DNA of 46,166 nucleotides from a virus, in the IMG/VR virus record IMGVR_UViG_3300037491_000056, positions 1 to 46,166 of that record; one strand, given 5' to 3'. The translations under genes and the position numbers were made by a program. Under the pieces are notes generated by a model. The model saw nothing but the letters and a program-made list of their open reading frames with translations. It had not been told where the DNA came from and did no database searches. This document shows positions 16,569 through 25,127 of the stretch, one piece after another (the first letter of the stretch is position 1; the number at the start of each line of letters is the position of its first letter).

Positions 16569-16736
16569 CGCAGCTGATCCTTCACCTTTTCCATGCCGGC
16601 GTGACGATGCAGGCGAGCGCCATCATTACGATCGAGCGCATCGGAATCCTGAAGTGTCGGGAGTGAGGCATCAGGAGTCAGGGCGAGAGGCGTCCGACGC
16701 AGGAGCGCGTTCCCGACGCCCGTTTCCTGACCCTCG

Positions 16737-16883
16737 TTACGTCGGGCTGATGGCGATGGCGCGGGCGGCCGCTTGGTACCAGCTCATCGCCTTGAACAGG
16801 CTCGTCCGCCTGGCGGGCTTACGCTTCTTGCCGGCGGCCTTTCGGGTTTGGAGGCTGCGTTTCCTCAAGTGTTTGCTCGACAT
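16737..16883 (-). CDS. Very small basic protein (48 residues)
   Basis: Sequence starts MSSKHLRKRSLQTRKAAGKK and ends MSWYQAAARAIAISPT before TAA at 16737-16739. GGAG lies 3-4 nt before the ATG (16883). It has an arginine/lysine-rich first half (about 35 percent basic) and an amphipathic helix in the second half. Such small basic proteins may bind nucleic acid or membranes. No family is recognised. It sits between bacterial-type minus-strand genes, and its good ribosome site argues that it is real. Confidence 0.5.
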   Translation of the reverse strand: MSSKHLRKRSLQTRKAAGKKRKPARRTSLFKAMSWYQAAARAIAISPT

Positions 16884-17193
16884 GTACTCCTCGCATGCAA
16901 ACTCCCCCCGTGGACTTCGCCCCGCTCACGAAGTCCCACCGGACGGTAGCATTACGCCTGATCGGGCGGCGATGCAAACCCCACCCGGCGCATGCCGGCT
17001 ATGCAAGGTCTGGCGCCGAAATCGAAGCACGATCATCGGCTTACCGGCGCAACCTCGCAAACAGATTTGTGCAGTGCAGCATGCGTCACCTCTCAGCTTC
17101 GGGAGGCGTAGGGCGCATTAGCGGCGGAGCCGCGTAATGCGCCGCGGCCTCTGCCGCCCATTTCCCCCGCTCGTCCTCTCAGGAGACCCACCG
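16884..17193. other. Gene-free stretch with half of an R2 repeat
   Basis: Contains one stem-loop of repeat R2 at 17108-17145 (GTAGGGCGCATTAGCGGCGG). AGGAGA at about 17180 serves the start at 17194. No other credible gene; a long plus-strand frame through here has non-coding composition. Confidence 0.55.
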
Positions 17194-17652
17194 ATGGCCA
17201 AATATGCAATCACCGGGACGCAATCGACCGTCTCGGGGTCCTACAAGTCCGTCCTGTCGATCGCCGCGACCTCCGGGTCGCTGCGCCGCGGCAAGGTCTA
17301 TGACCTCTTGATCGGCACCAACGGCACGCCGGCCGATAACTATCTGCAATGGGACATCAGCCGCATGACGGCGGCCGGCACCGCCACGTCGGTGACCCCG
17401 CAGGCGCTCGATCCGGCCGACGTCGCCGCGCTCGGCAGCGCCAACAACAACTACACGGCCGAGCCGACCATTACGGCGGGCTCCTCGCTCCTGAACGTCG
17501 GCGTCAATCAGCGGGCATCTTACCGCTGGGTCGCAGCCCCTGGTTCGGAGCTCGTGTTCCCGGCGACCGCGGCGAACGGGCTCGCGCTGCGCACGCTCTC
17601 CGGCGGCTACACCGGCTCGGCCACCGGCGACTGGATGTACGAGGAACAGTGA
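17194..17652 (+). CDS. Virion structural protein, unknown role
   Basis: A 152-residue protein starting MAKYAITGTQSTVSGSYKSV, with AGGAGA before the ATG. It is rich in Ser/Thr/Ala and glycine, beta-rich and without cysteines; it ends GYTGSATGDWMYEEQ. Proteins of this kind are common small beta-barrel decoration or tail components in tailed phages. It is in a phage-style, GC-rich position after the cargo block 14547-16883. The family is not identified. Confidence 0.6.
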   Translation: MAKYAITGTQSTVSGSYKSVLSIAATSGSLRRGKVYDLLIGTNGTPADNYLQWDISRMTAAGTATSVTPQALDPADVAALGSANNNYTAEPTITAGSSLLNVGVNQRASYRWVAAPGSELVFPATAANGLALRTLSGGYTGSATGDWMYEEQ

Positions 17653-17659
17653 GGATGCT

Positions 17660-17786
17660 TTCCCCGGGCGCGGCGCTGCGCCGCGTCAGCGGCGTGCGCC
17701 GCAGACCCGGGGTCCAGGAGCGACACGCGTGGACCCCGGATCAGCACCGCACCGCTGCGCGCTGCGGTGCGTCCGGGGAACGCTGA
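17660..17786. repeat. Palindromic element between structural genes
   Basis: Nested palindromes CGCGGCGCTGCGCCGCG, GACCCGGGGTCC and GTGGACCCCGG, followed by GTGCGTCCGGGGAACGCTGAG. The same class of element is at 26864-26952. Confidence 0.55.
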
Positions 17787-17787
17787 G

Positions 17788-18045
17788 ATGCTCCGCCCGG
17801 GCGGCTACGCTTGCCTCTCCGATCCGGAGGCAGGAGTCAAAGAGTGGGACACGATCACGTGCGCCCACTGCAACTCGATCGTTCACGTCAAGCCGCGCAC
17901 GGATCCCGCGGACATCGGCGGCCTGTGCAAGCAGTGCATGGGCCTGATCTGCCCGGCTTGCGTCGGGCGGGCGTGCGTGCCGTTCCTGAAAAGGCTCGAG
18001 CAGATGGAAGCGCGGGCGCGGCTGCGCGCCGCTTTGGCGGGATAA
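17788..18045 (+). CDS. Small zinc-ribbon-like phage protein
   Basis: An 85-residue protein starting MLRPGGYACLSDPEAGVKEW. Four CxxC-type pairs: CAHC (about 26-29), CKQC (47-50), CPAC (56-59) and a C near 63, which is enough for one or two zinc ions in a ribbon. The ATG at 17788 is preferred to one at 17767, which lies in the repeat. The C-terminal helix (FLKRLEQMEARARLRAAL) is charged. It is a common phage or Rhizobiales pattern, with a probable nucleic-acid or protein-binding role. It is followed after 6 nt by the fibre gene. Confidence 0.65.
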   Translation: MLRPGGYACLSDPEAGVKEWDTITCAHCNSIVHVKPRTDPADIGGLCKQCMGLICPACVGRACVPFLKRLEQMEARARLRAALAG

Positions 18046-18051
18046 CCCGAC

Positions 18052-19365
18052 ATGGGAATCGCATTCGACCGCGTCGGGATGTCGACGTCGACCGCCGGCA
18101 CCGGCACGCTCACGCTCGGTTCGGCGCTCGGCAACGTCAGCCCGAACCTTGCCGCGTTCATGAGCTTCGCCGCGGCGGGCGTCGCCACCGGCCAGTCGGT
18201 GCCGTACCTCATCCTCGATTCCAACAACGCCTGGGAAGTCGGGATCGGGGTCTACACGTCGTCCGGCACGACGCTGACCCGCAACGTGCTGTGGTCGTCG
18301 AACTCGAATGGCGCGATCAGCCTGTCCGGCAACGCGCAGGTTTTCATCACCGAGATCGCGGAGGACATCAACCAGGCGCCGCAAGGGAGCTTTCGCAACA
18401 AGTTCCGCAACCCGGCGATGGACGTCTGGCAGCGCGGCACGTCCTCGAGCACAGTGACGACGGCGGGGGCCTATACGGCCGATGGCTGGATCGTCGTGCC
18501 GACCGGGGCGAGCTGCACGGTGGCGGCGAACGGTCCCGCGGGCAATATCGGCGGCCTCGCCGGCGTCTACTACGACCTGACAATGACGGGGGCGACGAGC
18601 GTCACCGACATCCTGGTCAAACAGAGGATCGAAAGCTACGTCGCCGCTCCGCTCGCCAACCAGACGGTGACGGTGCAGGCGTGGGTCTTCAACAACACCG
18701 GCGCATCGATCACACCGACGCTCACGGTCAAGCACGCCGGCGCGCAGGACAACTGGGCAAGCCCGACGACCGATGTCAACGCGGTGAGCCTGCAATCCTG
18801 CGCCAACGGCGCCTGGACGAACGTCGCCTATACCTTTGTCTCCTCGGGGGTGGCCTATAACGGCCTCGAGGTCACTTTCGACTTCGGCAACAATTTCGGC
18901 ACGTCGGGCAAGTCGGTCTCGATCACCGCCTGCGACATCCGCGTCACGCCGGCGGTCGCGACCGGGCTCAACGCCAACCCGCCGCCGCCGGAGCTGCGGC
19001 CGGTAGCGGCAGAATTGGCGTTCTGCCAGCGCTACTACTACCGGAGGAACTCGCAAAGCACTCAAGACTATTTGGCTCCGGTGCAGGCATACGCATCGAA
19101 CGCGGTGTTCGGCACGGTGCAGCTGCTGCCGGTGCAATTGCGCGCAGCCCCGACGACTTCGCTGTCCGCCATCGGCGACATATCGTGTGCCACAGCCGCC
19201 GGGTCTAATGGTGGAGCATTCACTTCCGGTTCGTTGGATCAAAGCACCGTCTACGTGCTCGGCACGTCGAGCTTCAGCGGCACGTCCGGGCTGTCGGCTG
19301 GAAACTGCGCAACGATCTTCTTCAACAAAACGACCGCGTGGATTGCCGGCAGCGCGGAGCTTTAA
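18052..19365 (+). CDS. Phage fibre or receptor-binding-like protein
   Basis: A 437-residue protein starting MGIAFDRVGMSTSTAGTGTL. It is dominated by Ser/Thr/Gly/Ala/Asn with long beta-prone stretches and few charged residues, as in tail fibres and virion appendages. Residues about 130-290 (AYTADGWIVVPTGASCTVAA, GLAGVYYDLTMTGATSVTDI) resemble a carbohydrate-binding jelly roll with an internal repeat. It begins 7 nt after the preceding gene. No catalytic site is evident. A tail-fibre, spike or decoration role is inferred from composition and operon place. Confidence 0.65.
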   Translation: MGIAFDRVGMSTSTAGTGTLTLGSALGNVSPNLAAFMSFAAAGVATGQSVPYLILDSNNAWEVGIGVYTSSGTTLTRNVLWSSNSNGAISLSGNAQVFITEIAEDINQAPQGSFRNKFRNPAMDVWQRGTSSSTVTTAGAYTADGWIVVPTGASCTVAANGPAGNIGGLAGVYYDLTMTGATSVTDILVKQRIESYVAAPLANQTVTVQAWVFNNTGASITPTLTVKHAGAQDNWASPTTDVNAVSLQSCANGAWTNVAYTFVSSGVAYNGLEVTFDFGNNFGTSGKSVSITACDIRVTPAVATGLNANPPPPELRPVAAELAFCQRYYYRRNSQSTQDYLAPVQAYASNAVFGTVQLLPVQLRAAPTTSLSAIGDISCATAAGSNGGAFTSGSLDQSTVYVLGTSSFSGTSGLSAGNCATIFFNKTTAWIAGSAEL

Positions 19366-19368
19366 GCC

Positions 19369-20517
19369 ATGGCCGCCGGCATCACCGGCCTGACCCAGAC
19401 GGCCGTTGCCGCGCTCGTCCCGAGCGCGAGCGAGCCGGTCCTGGAGTCGAAGTGGCACCAGCCGTTTTCGGAGCCGGTGCGCCAGAGGATCGCGCCGCAG
19501 CTCGCCGTCGCGCTGATCGCGTCGGGGCTGACCTACGTCGAAGCGCCGCCGTTCGCCGAGACCGTCACCGAAGATCGGTGGCATCAGGCATGGTCGGAGC
19601 CCGTGCGGGTTCGCCCGGCGCTGCCGGCGGGCGAACAGCACGTCATCGCGTTCGAGCCGGCGCCGATCGTCTCGATCGGCTGGTATGCGGCGCTCGCCGA
19701 ACCGGTGCGGCTCAAGCCGGGGCTGCCGGCCGCGTTGCAGCAGTTTCTCGCGCCCGATCCGTTCCCGAAGGTCTCGTTCTCCTGGTGGAACTGGCTCGCC
19801 GAGCCGGTGCGGGTCCGGCCCGCATTGCCCGCGGGCGAGCAGCAGGTCTCGCCCTTCGACGAGGACGTCGTCTTCGTCGATCGGTGGTTCCAGCCGCTTT
19901 CGGAACCGGCCCGCGTCCGCCCTGCGGTGCTCGTTCCCGCCACCGAGCAGCAGTTCGAGCCGTTCGACGAAGACATCATCTTCGCCGACCGCTGGTTCGC
20001 CTGGTGGTCGGAGCCGGTGCGGGTCAAGCCGGCGCTCGGCGCCGGCAGTCACCAGGTCCTCGCGTTCGATTCGCTGCCGCTGCCGTTTCTGGGCGGGGGC
20101 GGTGGCTGGTATCTGCCGGATCCGACGCGCCCGCCGGCAGATGAAGAGCCGCCGCAGCGTAAGGTCAAGAAACCGGGACAGCCGCGCCAAATCGAGCCGG
20201 CGACCGCGCCGCCGACGTTTGCCGACGTCATCGGGTCGCAGCAGCCGGCGCGGCTTGCCGACGTGCTCGGCTCGGCCTTCGTGCCGCAGCTGGCTCAGCT
20301 GCGGCCGCCGGCGCTTGACCTCTACCGGCCTCCGGCGCGGCCGGTTGCGCGCACACCGTTGGCGCCGGCCGCGGCGACGGTCGACGCCATCGCCGACCAC
20401 GTCGACGCCATGGATGCGATGGAGGCCTTGCAGGCCCTCGACGAACTCGACCGGCAGGAGCGCGAAGCCGCGATCGCGTTTTTGGCGCGAATAGCGAATA
20501 GCGAAGAGGGCGAGTAG
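19369..20517 (+). CDS. Phage repeat protein with six SEPVR motifs
   Basis: A 382-residue protein. Six times, about every 40 residues, a motif W-x-x-x-x-(S/A)-E-P-(V/A)-R-x-(R/K)-P occurs (residues ~30-240): WHQPFSEPVRQR, WHQAWSEPVRVRPAL, WYAALAEPVRLKPGL, WWNWLAEPVRVRPAL, WFQPLSEPARVRPAV, WFAWWSEPVRVKPAL. The C-terminal third is proline-rich, then helical. The last residues (FLARIANSEEGE) are coded by repeat R1, in which the TAG stop also lies. It starts 3 nt after the fibre gene, so the two are coupled. A scaffold or stalk-like function is conceivable; the repeat is not one I recognise. Confidence 0.65.
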   Translation: MAAGITGLTQTAVAALVPSASEPVLESKWHQPFSEPVRQRIAPQLAVALIASGLTYVEAPPFAETVTEDRWHQAWSEPVRVRPALPAGEQHVIAFEPAPIVSIGWYAALAEPVRLKPGLPAALQQFLAPDPFPKVSFSWWNWLAEPVRVRPALPAGEQQVSPFDEDVVFVDRWFQPLSEPARVRPAVLVPATEQQFEPFDEDIIFADRWFAWWSEPVRVKPALGAGSHQVLAFDSLPLPFLGGGGGWYLPDPTRPPADEEPPQRKVKKPGQPRQIEPATAPPTFADVIGSQQPARLADVLGSAFVPQLAQLRPPALDLYRPPARPVARTPLAPAAATVDAIADHVDAMDAMEALQALDELDRQEREAAIAFLARIANSEEGE

Positions 20518-20592
20518 CGAGTAGCGAATAGCGAATAGGGAAGCGCGACCGTGGCACCTCTTTCTATTCGCTATTCGCCATTCGCTATTCGC
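20488..20592. repeat. R1 hairpin repeat at the end of the SEPVR gene
   Basis: Heptamers of CGAATAG/CGAGTAG type from 20488, a 25-nt centre, then CTATTCG units to 20592. It supplies the last codons and TAG stop (20515-20517) of the preceding gene. Confidence 0.85.
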
Positions 20593-20603
20593 GGGCGCAG
20601 CCC

Positions 20604-20990
20604 ATGACGCGCGATCCTGTGGCAACCCTCGCGCTCGAGCGCGCGGCGCTCGTCTCCGCCGACATCGAGGAGCAGCTCACCGCGCGCGCCAAAGACGGCA
20701 TGCGCCCGCTCGTCGCCGTGCTGGCGAAGGCGCGGCGCGAGGGCGCCGACGCGATCGCGGCGCTCGTCGATACCCCGCCCTCCGATGCGGCGGCGATCAC
20801 GCGGCTGCAGAACGAAGTCAAGCGCTTCGCCGATCTCGTGCGCTGGCTCAAGGAGATCGTCAACGAAGGGCTCGACCAGCGCTACGAGGTCGCCGACGCC
20901 GAACGCGATGAGCTGGAAATCCTGGTTGCGCCTCCAGAGGACGATGCAAAAGCGCAAGCGCAGGCCGAGCGCGCCCGGCTCGGCATCTGA
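20604..20990 (+). CDS. Small helical phage protein
   Basis: A 128-residue, strongly charged and alpha-helical protein starting MTRDPVATLALERAALVSAD. Repeating ELL/ALV positions suggest a coiled coil (LQNEVKRFADLVRWLKEIVN, about 71-90). No known motif. It precedes the scaffold-like gene and could be a minor scaffold or adaptor. The ATG lies just after repeat R1, and the stop (TGA) is directly before repeat R3. Confidence 0.55.
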   Translation: MTRDPVATLALERAALVSADIEEQLTARAKDGMRPLVAVLAKARREGADAIAALVDTPPSDAAAITRLQNEVKRFADLVRWLKEIVNEGLDQRYEVADAERDELEILVAPPEDDAKAQAQAERARLGI

Positions 20991-20992
20991 TC

Positions 20993-21114
20993 GTAGCCCG
21001 GATGGAGCGCCGCAGGCGATCGTAGCCCGGATGGAGCGCGAAGCGCGTAATCCGGGACGGCCGTCCCCGCATTCCGCTTCGCTCCATGCGGGCTACACGC
21101 TCCATGCGGGCTAC
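20993..21114. repeat. R3 repeat (GTAGCCCG family)
   Basis: Starts GTAGCCCGGATGGAGCG, with the complement CGCTCCATGCGGGCTAC at the right end and extra internal copies. Other copies at 31123-31197 and 44478-44554. Confidence 0.85.
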
Positions 21115-21130
21115 AAGCAAGTGAGGACCC

Positions 21131-22474
21131 ATGACCGACCTGCAGACGGCCGCCGAAGCGGCGCGCGTCGCCGCCGAGACCGAGGCCTCGCGCGAGATCG
21201 CGAGCCAGGCGGCGCCCGATAGCCCGAATCCGCCGGCGCCGGCGGCCGATCCCGCGCAACCGGAACAGCGCGCGCCCGACCCCCGGGACGAAGTGCCCGG
21301 GGGCCAGCAACCGAAGCCGCTCGAGCGCGTCACCGCGACCGACCGCAACCGCGCCTCGATCGCCGCCCGCTTCAAGGAGAAGCGCGCCGCCCAAGGCGGC
21401 CAGGTCGAGTTCCACGGCAATTTCCAGGATCCATCGCAGACCTACGGTCCGTATGCAGGGCAGGGCGCGCCGGCGACCGATGACGGAACGCAGCGGACGG
21501 AGGAATCGCAGCCCGCGCAACCCCCAGCAGACACCCAGGCGCAGCCGGCTGGCCCGGTTCCTCCGTCCCCTGCCGCTCCCGAGGCGCCCCGGCTCATTAA
21601 GGTGAAAGTGCACGGCGTCGAGATGCACATCCCGGAAGACCAGGTGGTCGCCGAGGCGCAGAAGTCGCTCGCCGCCGGCAACCTGCTGGAATCCGCCAAG
21701 GATGTGCTCGCGCTGTCACGGCAGCCCTCCTCCGCCCTGCGGGCTACGGAGGGCTTGCCCGCCGAAGCCGAGCGTAGCGAGGCGCAGGCGGGGCCGGATC
21801 CCTACATTGAGCTTGCGCAGAGCATCCAGCTCGAGGGCGCCGAAGCGGCCGGGCCGAAGCTGCGCAGCGCGATCGAGAGCGAGACCGCCAAGGCGCGCCA
21901 GGAGGCCGCCCGCGAAGCGGCGCGTCAGGTGCGCATCGAAAACGAGCTGGCCGCCTCGCAGCGGGCGCTGGCCGCGTTCGAGAAGGCGCATCCGGATCTT
22001 GGCTCCGACGAGTTCGCGCGCGACGCCGTCACCACCCAGGTGCAGCGCGAGATCAACGCCGACCTGCAGGCCGCCGTCACCCAGGGCATCCTCAAGGAGC
22101 TGCCGCGCACGCAGGACGAGCGCAACGGGCTGCACACGCAGCTGCGCGCGTTCGGTGCGCCGGTGCGCGCGATCGGCGAGATTTTCGAACAGGCGGGCAA
22201 CAAATACGCGACCTGGCGGGGCGAGAAACCAGCGCCCCGGCCGTCGCCGCAGCCTGCGCCGCAACCGACCACGCAACCCAATCCCGCGGCCACCGCGCCC
22301 CGCGTCGAGCTCACCACGGCTCGCCAGGAGCGCCGCGCGGCCATCCCCACCCAGCCCGCGAATGCCTCCGTGCCGCCAAGGCCGGCAGCGCCGCTCCCTG
22401 AGCAAACCATGGCTCAGCGGCGCAGCGCGGCCGTGATGGCGATGCGGAAAGCCCGCGGTCAGATCGTGGCGTGA
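21131..22474 (+). CDS. Scaffold-like protein before the capsid
   Basis: A 447-residue protein starting MTDLQTAAEAARVAAETEAS, highly charged and with long predicted coiled coils (ARQEAAREAARQVRIENELA, about 257-276) flanked by Pro/Ala/Gln-rich disordered stretches. That is the composition of phage scaffolding proteins, which are removed from the prohead. It lies directly before the major capsid gene. GTGAGGACCC lies upstream of the ATG. A palindromic element lies in frame at 21727-21796 (ATEGLPAEAERSEAQAGPD) and another at about 21269-21306. No protease motif. An N-terminal part of the capsid is not seen. Confidence 0.65.
   Translation: MTDLQTAAEAARVAAETEASREIASQAAPDSPNPPAPAADPAQPEQRAPDPRDEVPGGQQPKPLERVTATDRNRASIAARFKEKRAAQGGQVEFHGNFQDPSQTYGPYAGQGAPATDDGTQRTEESQPAQPPADTQAQPAGPVPPSPAAPEAPRLIKVKVHGVEMHIPEDQVVAEAQKSLAAGNLLESAKDVLALSRQPSSALRATEGLPAEAERSEAQAGPDPYIELAQSIQLEGAEAAGPKLRSAIESETAKARQEAAREAARQVRIENELAASQRALAAFEKAHPDLGSDEFARDAVTTQVQREINADLQAAVTQGILKELPRTQDERNGLHTQLRAFGAPVRAIGEIFEQAGNKYATWRGEKPAPRPSPQPAPQPTTQPNPAATAPRVELTTARQERRAAIPTQPANASVPPRPAAPLPEQTMAQRRSAAVMAMRKARGQIVA
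21727..21796. repeat. Palindromic insertion in the scaffold-like gene
   Basis: TCCGCCCTGCGGGCTACGGA followed by GGGCTTGCCCGCCGAAGCC and GAGCGTAGCGAGGCGCAGGC. It is translated in frame within the protein and resembles palindromes spread through rhizobial genomes. Confidence 0.55.
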
Positions 22475-22481
22475 ACCCCGT

Positions 22482-22584
22482 CCTCGTCATGCCCCGCGAA
22501 AGCGGGGCATCCAGTAACCCCGGCCTCTCGCTTCTGGCCATGCACGGCGTACTGGATCGCCCGCCTGCGCGGGCGATGACGAGG
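22482..22584. repeat. Intergenic inverted repeat before the capsid
   Basis: CCTCGTCATGCCCCGCGAAA and the complementary GGGCGATGACGAGG bound two nested palindromes (GCCCCGCGAAAGCGGGGC and CGCCCGCCTGCGCGGGCG). ACTGGATCG and CATCCAGT also pair. It is placed between the scaffold-like gene stop and the capsid leader. Confidence 0.75.
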
Positions 22585-22624
22585 TTGGTGGTTTGCGCCC
22601 ATCAATCAGAAAGGAACCCCTTCC

Positions 22625-23611
22625 ATGGCGGGCCAACTTTGGTCTGTCTCCGCGGAAGGTGGCTTCATGTACAGCGACGAACTCTCGGACGTGCTGCGCC
22701 AGCAGGTGCAGCCGTTGACGAAGTTCCGCCAGCTGTGTGACGCCAAAGATGGCTCCGAGAAGGGCCTCAACCGCGGCGACATGTATCACTGGAACGTCTA
22801 TTCGACCGTTGCCACCCAGGGGCGGCAGCTGCTCGAAACCGACCCGATCCCGGAGAGTAACTTCACCGTGCAGCAGCACTCGCTGCAGGTGCAGGAAGCC
22901 GGCAACTCGATCCCCTACACCGGCAAGCTCTCGGATCTCGCCAAGCACGACGTCGTGTCGATCCTCGACAAGACGCTCAAGGACGACGCGCGCAAATACT
23001 TCGACATCGCCGCCATGCTGCAGTTCAACAACTGCCAGCTGCGCGCCTCGACCGCGACCTCGACCACCTCGATCACCCTCGACACCGGCGGAACCGCCAG
23101 CCAGACCAACAACGTCGCGCTCGGCACCGGCCACGTGAAGGCGATCGTCGACACGATGAAGGAGCGCAACATCCCGCCCTACATCGCCGACGATTACGTG
23201 GTGATCAGCCACCCGACCACCTACCGCAACTTCAAGAACCAGCTGGAGACGATCCACCAGTACACCGAGACCGGCATCGTCTTCATCTTCAACGGCGAGG
23301 TCGGGCGCTACGAATCGTGCCGCTTCATCGAGCAGACCTTCATCCCGAAGGGCGGGGCGGCGGATTCGACCACCTGGGACCCGTACGGCGGGACCGCCGA
23401 CGCCTGGGACAACGCCCAGTCGTCGTGGGCGTTCTGGATGGGCGGCGACACGGTCACCGAGGCGCTGTGCATCCCCGAGGAAATCCGCGCCAAAATCCCC
23501 GGCGACTTCGGCCGCTCCAAGGGCATCGCCTGGTACTACCTCGGCGGCTTCGGCCTCGTCCACTCCGACGCGCTCAACGGGCGCATCGTGAAGTGGGATT
23601 CGGCGGCGTGA
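22625..23611 (+). CDS. Major capsid protein (N4-gp56-like)
   Basis: A 328-residue protein starting MAGQLWSVSAEGGFMYSDEL. It has the HK97-like capsid pattern of the N4-gp56 family: an N-arm, a long helix-rich middle (DDARKYFDIAAMLQFNNCQL, about 120-139), then PPYIADDYVVISHPTTYRNF (about 180-199) and the hallmark NGEVGRYESCRFIEQTFIPK (about 223-242). The ATG follows AAAGGAACCCCTTCC. It is the shell subunit; hundreds of copies would form the icosahedron with help from the scaffold-like protein next door. Length is within the family (about 300-400). It may be followed by a head-decoration gene. Confidence 0.85.
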   Translation: MAGQLWSVSAEGGFMYSDELSDVLRQQVQPLTKFRQLCDAKDGSEKGLNRGDMYHWNVYSTVATQGRQLLETDPIPESNFTVQQHSLQVQEAGNSIPYTGKLSDLAKHDVVSILDKTLKDDARKYFDIAAMLQFNNCQLRASTATSTTSITLDTGGTASQTNNVALGTGHVKAIVDTMKERNIPPYIADDYVVISHPTTYRNFKNQLETIHQYTETGIVFIFNGEVGRYESCRFIEQTFIPKGGAADSTTWDPYGGTADAWDNAQSSWAFWMGGDTVTEALCIPEEIRAKIPGDFGRSKGIAWYYLGGFGLVHSDALNGRIVKWDSAA

Positions 23612-23627
23612 GCAGGAGGACACAACC

Positions 23628-24086
23628 ATGACCATTCCGGCTCACTACGCCATCCCGCAGGTGGAGGTGATCACCATCCCCTCGTCCGCCTTCGGCGCCA
23701 CCACGGCGGCCTTCAACTACATCGGCCCCAAGGGCCGCGAAGGCCACGTCGAGGACATCCTCGTCGACATCAGCGCCAACATGGTGGGCACCACCACCGT
23801 GCCGGAGGTCGACGTCGGCACCACCTCGGGCGACACGACCTATGCGCGCTATCGGCTTGGCTCCTCGGCCACGTCGGGCTACACCGCGGCGTCGACCCCG
23901 AAGCGCGCCAGCCAGGAAGCATGGACCGGCAACCCGCCGATCACGCTGTCCGACTACGCCGGCCACGTGGCGATGAACAAGGCCCGCATCCCCAAGGATA
24001 CGGCCTTCGTCGTCACGCTGACCGCCGGCGTCGGCGGCACCCCGGCCGGCACCGGCGTCGTCTACGTCGTCATCAAGTGGTTCTAG
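23628..24086 (+). CDS. Small head decoration-like protein
   Basis: A 152-residue, beta-rich protein starting MTIPAHYAIPQVEVITIPSS; it is rich in Thr/Gly/Ala with few charges. It lies 16 nt after the capsid stop, where decoration or cement proteins often are. AGGAGG lies just before the ATG. No recognised motif beyond that, so the role is inferred from position and composition. Confidence 0.6.
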   Translation: MTIPAHYAIPQVEVITIPSSAFGATTAAFNYIGPKGREGHVEDILVDISANMVGTTTVPEVDVGTTSGDTTYARYRLGSSATSGYTAASTPKRASQEAWTGNPPITLSDYAGHVAMNKARIPKDTAFVVTLTAGVGGTPAGTGVVYVVIKWF

Positions 24087-24107
24087 ACGGCGGCCTGCGG
24101 CCGCCGA

Positions 24108-24182
24108 GCGAATAGTGAGTAGCGAATAGCGAATAGAAAGAGCAGCGAACCACTATTCGCTACTCGCTATTCGCTATTCGCG
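24108..24182. repeat. R1 hairpin repeat after the decoration-like gene
   Basis: GCGAATAGTGAGTAGCGAAT is repeated in the left arm, and CTATTCG/CTACTCG units in the right arm, with a short AT-poor centre between. Confidence 0.85.
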
Positions 24183-24198
24183 CTCCAAAGGAGCCCAA

Positions 24199-24411
24199 AT
24201 GTTTGGCCGCCTGCGCAACGTTCCGGAGCGGATCGCGCCCGCGAACCCGCTGCCCGACAACCGCAAGATCCCCGCGACCGGCGACGCCGGCCGCGACGGC
24301 TACACCTGCCTCTCCCGCGCCGATCGCGAGACCGGCGTGCGCCCGCCCGCCGGCGGGGGCACCCGCGTCGACTGGCCGCCGGAGAGCGACGCGGAAGATT
24401 ATTCGCCGTAG
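24199..24411 (+). CDS. Small phage protein (70 residues)
   Basis: Starts MFGRLRNVPERIAPANPLPD with AAAGGAG before the ATG. It is basic, proline-rich at the C-terminus and probably disordered. Its TAG stop (24409-24411) is the first TAG of repeat R2. Position in the head gene cluster suggests a minor virion or head-completion role. No family recognised. Confidence 0.5.
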   Translation: MFGRLRNVPERIAPANPLPDNRKIPATGDAGRDGYTCLSRADRETGVRPPAGGGTRVDWPPESDAEDYSP

Positions 24412-24484
24412 GGCGCATTAGCGGCGAAGCCGCGTAATGCGCCGCCAACCGGCGCAATACGGCCTTCGGCCTATTGCGCCCTAC
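24408..24484. repeat. R2 repeat; supplies stop of 24199 gene
   Basis: Starts GTAGGGCGCATTAGCGGCGA, ends TATTGCGCCCTAC. Bases 24409-24411 are the upstream gene's TAG. The second half is a stem-loop of the same family in inverted order. Confidence 0.85.
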
Positions 24485-24499
24485 ATCAGGAGAATCCCC

Positions 24500-24823
24500 A
24501 TGGCAAAATCCCCAGGCCGCTTCGGCAAGTTCACCGAGGCCGAGGTCAAGGCCGGCACCGACGCCGGCACCGGCCGCGGCAATCCCAAGCTGCACGAGAG
24601 TTCGGGCATCGTCGATCTGCCCGGCTACCGCACCCAGACCATCAAGCGCGCCTACCCGCTCGACACCTCCGACATGGAGCTGCCGAACGAGACCGGCATG
24701 GCGGGGTTCGGCGGCTCGGAGACCAACCTCAAGCACTCGCTCACCGGCCCCTCCGCGGTGCAGGACAACCGCGGCGACGGCGGCGGCGACGGCAACGAGT
24801 CGCCCTATATCCCCAATCACTGA
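24500..24823 (+). CDS. Small head-joining-like protein; intact copy of a gene with two 3' remnants
   Basis: A 107-residue protein starting MAKSPGRFGKFTEAEVKAGT; CAGGAGA precedes the ATG. It is glycine/aspartate-rich and ends with GDGGGDGNESPYIPNH, a calcium-loop-like acidic tail. No known domain. Two further copies of its 3' part follow: 26542-26847 (101 codons, no start) and 30426-30521 (31 codons). They frame the HipA-like and kinase/TPR modules. Its own role in the virion is unknown; it may be a joining or tail component. Confidence 0.65.
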   Translation: MAKSPGRFGKFTEAEVKAGTDAGTGRGNPKLHESSGIVDLPGYRTQTIKRAYPLDTSDMELPNETGMAGFGGSETNLKHSLTGPSAVQDNRGDGGGDGNESPYIPNH

Positions 24824-25127
24824 ACCGGCAGCCCGACGGCTTTCCCTCCCCCTTGCGGGGAGGGAGGGCGCGCCCGAAGCGAAGCCGAGGCCGGCCGGGG
24901 TAGGGGTCGTAGTGTACGGCAGTATCTCCACCCGGCTCGCTTCGCTCGCCACCCTCGCCGCGCGCTGGGTGCTGGCCGAAATCGGCCGAGTGAACGCAAG
25001 CGGAACGGATTTTTTCTAGGGACCGCTTTCCACAGGCTACCTTGGTCTTGGACAACCCTTAGATATGAGTTGTGGTCGGTACAATTGTATGGTTTAGTGC
25101 CCAAGGTGGCTGGGGGCAAAGCGCGGC
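24824..25127. other. Gene-free stretch with an R4-like palindrome
   Basis: The R4-like palindrome CTTTCCCTCCCCCTTGCGGG is at 24838-24905. The rest of the stretch (to the GTG at 25128) has no strong coding frame. GGGGGCAAAGC at 25111-25122 is a possible ribosome site for the HipA-like gene. Confidence 0.5.

Noticed and set aside
16654-17121. Plus-strand open frame of 155 codons
   Set aside because: Composition looks non-coding and it overlaps the better-supported small minus-strand gene at 16737-16883.
17686-20625. Minus-strand open frame of 979 codons opposite the fibre and SEPVR genes
   Set aside because: It crosses several plus-strand genes and palindromes and is Arg-rich without domains; an artefact of codon bias.
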